NCBI GenBank assembly: GCA_932521035.1
Contig: OW051497.1
Span: forward strand, 5,890,001-5,954,000
Origin: Oscheius dolichura
Lineage: Eukaryota > Nematoda > Chromadorea > Rhabditida > Rhabditidae
DNA: 64,000 nt
Reading direction: 5' to 3'
Shown here: positions 59,264 to 64,000 of the stretch, piece after piece
Layout of the letters: each line of letters starts with the position of its first letter
Position numbering within the stretch: position 1 is the first letter of the stretch
Made by a program: the position numbers and the translations under genes
The notes under the pieces: generated by a model
What the model was told of the DNA's origin: nothing
Seen by the model: the letters and a program-made list of their open reading frames with translations, nothing else
The model's database searches: none

Positions 59264-61770
59264 TTAATAAGCTCCGTTGGTTTTTGGGGGGACCCAGTCG
59301 ACAGGAACCCACAGTGGCTGGGTATCCAGTAGCTTGAGGATCTTTCTCAGCTCGTCGTGAGATTTGTCCATATCGGTGTTGACAATTATGGAGTCAAACA
59401 GATGTCCGTATAGCTAAACATAAACTGCTCTTGGTACTAAGGTCACTTACATTCTCAATCTGTTTTCCGTTGTTTAATATGACCTTCAACTGGTCATCTT
59501 TGATATCGTACTGGCCAGCAGCCTCCTTTTGGCGTCGAAGCTGAAGCAAGGCCGGAGGTGAAATGAAGACAATGTAGGGCATGACGGAGGGGATGCGAAT
59601 ACCGGCAAGCGACTGAAAAATAGGCATAACCAATCTAAAAAGAAGATGAAAACCTCAGGTTTTAGACTAAGAATACAAGTCATTCCTTTGTGAATAACCG
59701 ACACAATATCCCCCACGGCCGTTCCATACCAATTCTTCTGGTACTCACCATATTCCACAAATTTTCCACTCTGAAGACGATTCCGATTTATATAATTTGT
59801 CCTCACCTTGGCCAGTTCTTGGAAATGTTGTTTGGAGACAAAGTGATAATGAACCCCGTCAACTTCATCCTCTTTCCGAGATCGGGAAGTATCTGAAACA
59901 GTTATTTCGTTCGGATCGCATGCAATGCAACTGACAAGGGACGGGTGATGCTAATCTCTCAGAATTAATCTGCAGAAGTCGCTGCCGGAGCTGCAGACAT
60001 CCAACTCCCTCCGGGCCGCAGAGGACCAATGGTCGAGGATGATTAGTCCTTGCCAGATGTAATTGTACTTCTTCATATGTCAACATTTCTGTAAAAGCGG
60101 ATGTTTGTATTGTAACGAGTCATACGTGAATGGTATCCCAACAGAGGCGGCTCATCGGCACTTCTCATGATCTCTGCTCCACTCCTCCTGCCTAATGTAA
60201 GAATAACCTCCGGAATCATCTTCCCACGGTCCTTCTTGTTCTTCGGACGTTTCTCTCTTTCCATCTCCTCCGTCTGCATTATAACTCTAATAAATTCAAC
60301 AATACTGCAGAGATTTACGCTTACTGCTGGTGAAAGGAACTGCTGGGAATCAATCCGGCCAGTTGGTGGTGGATATCGTCTCCGTCTCGATACGCTTGCC
60401 ACCAATTATCGTCATTGGTATTTAAGACATGCAGAATATCTCCTCGATCAAATTTTAACGCTAATTCTTTGCAAGGGACGTAGGCATCATCCTGAATACT
60501 ACGTTTTAGCCGAATAAGAGGTGGTGACCTCAGGATCGTAGTCAAACAGAGCTCGAAGATGGATTATCTGATTAGCGTGTTCATTTTTGAGCTGTTCCTT
60601 TGAAGGAGAGACAACGAACCGCACTTCGCCGTTGATTTGGCGCTTTAATCTCATTATCACAAGAAATGAGACTGCACTCACCAGCATGCTGCATACTTCG
60701 TTGATTCGCTTTCCTCGGAGGTCGACACCATTCAACTCCACGAGCTCATCACCTACAAACACACCATGCTTAACAGACAAGACAAACTGTTAACCTTCAT
60801 GAAGCAGGCCCATTTTCTCGACCACTCCTCCCTTGACAACTCGTCCAATCACAATACTATTTTCTTCATTACGAACGGTTGCACCCTGCATAACACCGGT
60901 TAGAAATAGATTGATATCTCGGCAATCCGGATCTGATAGAACTCACCAGATAGGAATCCGGGTGCTTGTAGAGGGTAACGACGCGGAATTCTCCATTATC
61001 AGTAGAGAAGGTACCAGTAGCCGGGAGGTTAGCATTAGCGACACTCTATAAACATGCATACTCAACACGGCACTCTCACGGCATTCACACCAACTATCTG
61101 CTATAGCGACAGAGAGCTGACAGAATGTATAAAGTTTATTTGCAGGAGATCACAGGGAATGAATGGGAGAGATAGAGAAGACAAAGCGAAACAGAATGAT
61201 AGAACGGATGTGCTAGGGCTGGCTGGAAGAAGGGTGGACACTTGCCTCATGTTGTTCAGCTGTCTGCTGGATGGCGTCTTGTACCGAAGGCGATTGGAAA
61301 AAGTTCATTAATAACTGTCTGTCGTCTTCGCGACCTTCCAAGTGGGATAAGTGCTCTGTTATACGTTCAACTGATACGATTACTTGCTTCAGTGCTGAAG
61401 AAACGGTACTTCTTACTTTAAAAAATCTTACGTATAGCATCCTTTGGCTGTTCATACGAATGATTGACATAGCCACTGGTACTTTCAACATTCTCAACAA
61501 CGTCTCTCTGTTCTTGTGCGAGGGACCTCAAAGCTTTAGAGGATCGTAAAGAATCTCTGAAGCAAGTAGGCAAGGTGGCTGATAATCCTACCTGAGGAAG
61601 TCGTTCTCTTTCTGCTGGTGCTCCCTGCTTTTATCTGGGCTTCCTCTCGATAGCTTATTGTTTAAAGTAGTGTGGTTCTAAAACACATTTAGATTGTAAA
61701 ACAGGATCAATACCTCTCTGGCATTACCGGCCAGTGTGATGTTGTTCAATTTATTGGCAATATCCTCCAT
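59264..61770 (-). CDS. membrane-associated guanylate kinase, PALS1/MPP5 type
   Basis: Scaffold of the Crumbs apical polarity complex. L27-like helices ([34 protein letters not shown]), PDZ domain ([40 protein letters not shown]), SH3 ([40 protein letters not shown]), hinge ([16 protein letters not shown]) and guanylate-kinase-like domain ([64 protein letters not shown]), ending [17 protein letters not shown]. The PDZ matches PALS1 closely (LGATVRNE, VKGG, LLHEGDE). The P-loop is degenerate as in other MAGUKs, so it binds rather than phosphorylates. The intron at 61046-61245 has a GC donor (gcaagt). The 39-nt intron 60643-60681 is in frame and stop-free. An ATTTAG acceptor lies 28 bases before the ATG at 61770. 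Confidence 0.94.
61046..61245 (-). other. GC-AG intron in the PALS1-like gene
   Basis: Minus-strand donor gcaagt after QTAEQHE, acceptor TTTATAG before [11 protein letters not shown], phase 0 on both sides. The GT two bases inside (gtgtcc) gives the wrong phase. Confidence 0.6.
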
Positions 61771-63108
61771 ATCGAATGTTCTAATCTCGGGGAAGCGTCT
61801 AAATGAAATTGATTCATTCCAGTAATCAATAGGAGTCGACATAAAAGGACAAAAGCAATTGTAGCTCTCGGTTATGGGTCATAAGAGACGACAGCCACCT
61901 GTCCGCCGTTCCGCTTTTTTACTAATCATAGCATGCTAGGAGGCAGTGAGCATTAAAACCTTATGGAAATGTGGAGCAGATGTTTTCAGGCATTAGGGAA
62001 GCGAAGGGAAATTGAGAAATACGCATTGAGCCCCTTTAGTAGACAGATGACTCGGCGAGAAGCGAAAATAAACACAGATAAGCAGCGAATTGAATCAGTA
62101 GGGACAGTTTGCCTAAGGTGGTCGCATTCATTAGTCATCAATCAACATGTGCCCACTGATAGAAAAGCGCACCCTCGAAAACACGAATCTGGCCTTGAAA
62201 AAGTTGCGAATTGACGGATTAAGATGACAAAAATCGAAGAGTTTACCATCGATTCTATAGCTCGCTTGACTGGTGTTAGGCGCAGCCGCAATGGCACAAC
62301 CGCGAGTTATGACTGCCTATTACGGGATTATTCGACCAGATCGAATCGATGGTCAATGGGCAAACCGTGTGATACATAATTTGAGCAGACCCGACTAGCG
62401 GCGTGGAATAAAAGACTGAGTGGGGATATGTCGGTATGAGTAGAAAATGGCCGTCCCTCGTCGGTACTGTTCGGATTCGGTTGTGCGTAAACACCTTGTT
62501 TGCTAATTGTACCAAGGCCCCATCCTTGGTTGAAATATGACCCTCCGAGTGTGCACAATGATAAAAGTGATAAATAAACAGGTAAGCAGGTAAGTACGAT
62601 TCAAACGGGGATTTATGAAAGTCATATTTTTTATGCTAATGAGCGGCTAGAGAAAGGTGTAACAATTAGGAAGACTCGACGGAGGATGCGCATCGTTGTA
62701 GTGCACGGGGTCAAGTTGCCATTATTTGGGCTGACATTCTTCCCACCGTTACGGCCGCTGTGTCATAAAGTAGCGCCTCTCTGCCCCTTTTAAAACGAAA
62801 CAAATGCTTTTTGTGTTAAAATGTCAGTCAGCGACCGGCCTACAAATGAAGCGAAAGAAGCCAAAAAGGAAGCTCCATAGAAAGGCCGGGCTAATTACCC
62901 CTGTGTGTGTGGCGAAAAGACAAAGATGATTAATCCTGGGCTATGCCTGGGTTTGAAAAACAAAAACAAAGAAGCAGATCCCTCATGTCTCTTTATGCGT
63001 TCTAGATGCTCCCTCTCAGATATGCAAATTAACTCGTGCCCAGCGGAAATTTGAAAGCGAAGACGGAGCCAGAAGGGTGGCAGCGTCAACAATGCGTCAC
63101 GACAGTAC
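61771..63108. other. intergenic, nothing recognised
   Basis: 1.3 kb upstream of the PALS1-like gene and downstream of the PDZ gene, both minus strand. If the last PDZ-gene exon instead ends in a donor at 63111, further exons of that gene could lie here, but I could not identify one. Confidence 0.4.
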
Positions 63109-63756
63109 TCACTGTTTCAGCTGATTGCATATTTTCTTAACGTCATCTTTATCCACACAGACGACGTAGGCATCGGTTACCGTGGGTGCCGGGGAGGGCT
63201 CTTCTGAAAGGTACAGTACTACGAAGAAACCAAGCTTGGAACTACTGCGCTCTTCTACGGGTCGAAAACATGAAAGCAGTGAAATGTCATAGCAATCTAA
63301 AAAAAGATACCTTGAGAGCCGGCGTCGGACATCTTCCTCTTTACTTTCAGCTGGATGGTCCTGTTTTCGATGCTCTGAGGATAGACTGTAAACAGACAAT
63401 GGTGCTCACCCACCTCTTTTATATGCATGAGGATTTCATCACGTGATTTCGCATCCACCTAATGATAATTGTTTACAAATAAGGGCGACTGACCCACCTC
63501 AACGTCATTTACAGCTATAATTTCATCACCTATATCATATCCTTCGAGGGTGTTCACAGATCCTGCAACAGAGATCCCCTTGAAGATGAATTGAACACTT
63601 ACCAAAGAGCTTTACGTGCTCGTCCGTCTCTTGGACAAAGATGACAAACCCATTTAGTGGCTTGTCTTTCTTTTTGGACCTTCTAGTACTTAGCCGTTGC
63701 AATGACGCCCTCTTCAATTCACTTAGAGCTATGGGTATTGAGACGGACTTGGCCAT
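63109..63756 (-). CDS. small single-PDZ protein
   Basis: Starts MAKSVSIPIALSELKRASLQ, directly behind a TTTTTAG acceptor. A basic stretch (RLSTRRSKKKDK) precedes one PDZ domain: LNGFVIFVQETDEHVKLF, SVNTLEGYDIGDEIIAVNDV, VDAKSRDEILMHIKES and NRTIQLKVKRK. The carboxylate loop is LNGF instead of GLGF. A short tail, PSPAPTVTDAYVVCVDKDDV, ends QLKQ. Five exons or so, about 150 residues. The stop TGA overlaps a strong donor (GTGAGT at the end of the exon), so a longer isoform with downstream exons is possible. It sits upstream of the PALS1-like gene on the same strand, 1.3 kb away. No orthologue recognised beyond the PDZ fold. Confidence 0.78.
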
Positions 63757-64000
63757 ATCTAAAAACACACATATCAACGAGAGGGTAAGACTAATTGTTG
63801 CCATATAATCAATGAACGAGTGCTAATTACTCCGAAGAGAATAGTAAAGTGTGAATCCCAGACAAGAGTCTCAAAACAATGGGCTTTCCTGGAGCGAATG
63901 TGGCCGGCGACTACTAAAACGAATTCTGCCTGTTGTCTAGGGCTATTTCTGATCACATGATCCTCTTACTCGAAATGTCATTATCCATCTCAAGCCTGTT
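63757..64000. other. 5' flank of the PDZ gene
   Basis: 244 bp to the window edge; no coding frame supported. Confidence 0.4.

Overview
The window is a piece of a nematode nuclear genome. Genes are broken by many very short introns, mostly 36-55 nt with T-rich acceptors, and several families are typical of or restricted to nematodes: a ground-like domain secreted protein, a str/srd-type seven-transmembrane chemoreceptor, an N-myristoylated carboxylesterase and a muscarinic receptor. Many start codons lie a few bases behind an orphan T-rich AG acceptor, as expected for spliced-leader trans-splicing. I cannot name the species; the short introns and the repeated use of GC-AG introns are the best clues. 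All gene models are manual conceptual splices, so spans run from start to stop codon and include introns.

Left third (0-24 kb): PLD3-like phospholipase D (-), an acidic RG-rich nuclear-type protein (-), CNPPD1 cyclin-like protein (+), PP5 phosphatase (-) sitting 178 bp behind class III alcohol dehydrogenase (-) in an operon-like arrangement, a type I membrane protein with fibronectin III repeats (+), a 6.4 kb stretch without recognisable genes, then a muscarinic acetylcholine receptor (+).

Middle (24-45 kb): a membrane protein with two von Willebrand A domains (-), a probable myristoylated acidic protein (+), the EHD/RME-1 recycling ATPase (+) with a 15-nt microexon, a truncated chemoreceptor with a 3 x 45 bp hairpin repeat just upstream, ChaC gamma-glutamylcyclotransferase (+), an F-box-like protein (+) and a CUB-domain membrane protein (+).

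Right (45-64 kb): carboxylesterase (-), ETHE1 persulfide dioxygenase (+), a divergent Cys-loop receptor (-), an inverted pair of related ~100 bp coding-like fragments, MEMO1 (+), a ground-like secreted protein (-), a 72-residue secreted peptide (+), a PALS1/MPP5 scaffold (-) and a small PDZ protein (-).

Themes: three enzymes handle glutathione or its adducts (ADH5, ChaC, ETHE1); several genes act in membrane traffic or polarity (RME-1, PALS1, PDZ protein, PLD3-like). Six introns are best explained as GC-AG, roughly 4% of about 160 modelled introns, which is high. I found no tRNA, rRNA, CRISPR or intact transposon. I did not find a clear previously undescribed multi-gene system; the best leads are the splicing peculiarities, the two-vWA receptor, the pore-divergent Cys-loop protein and the hairpin repeat.
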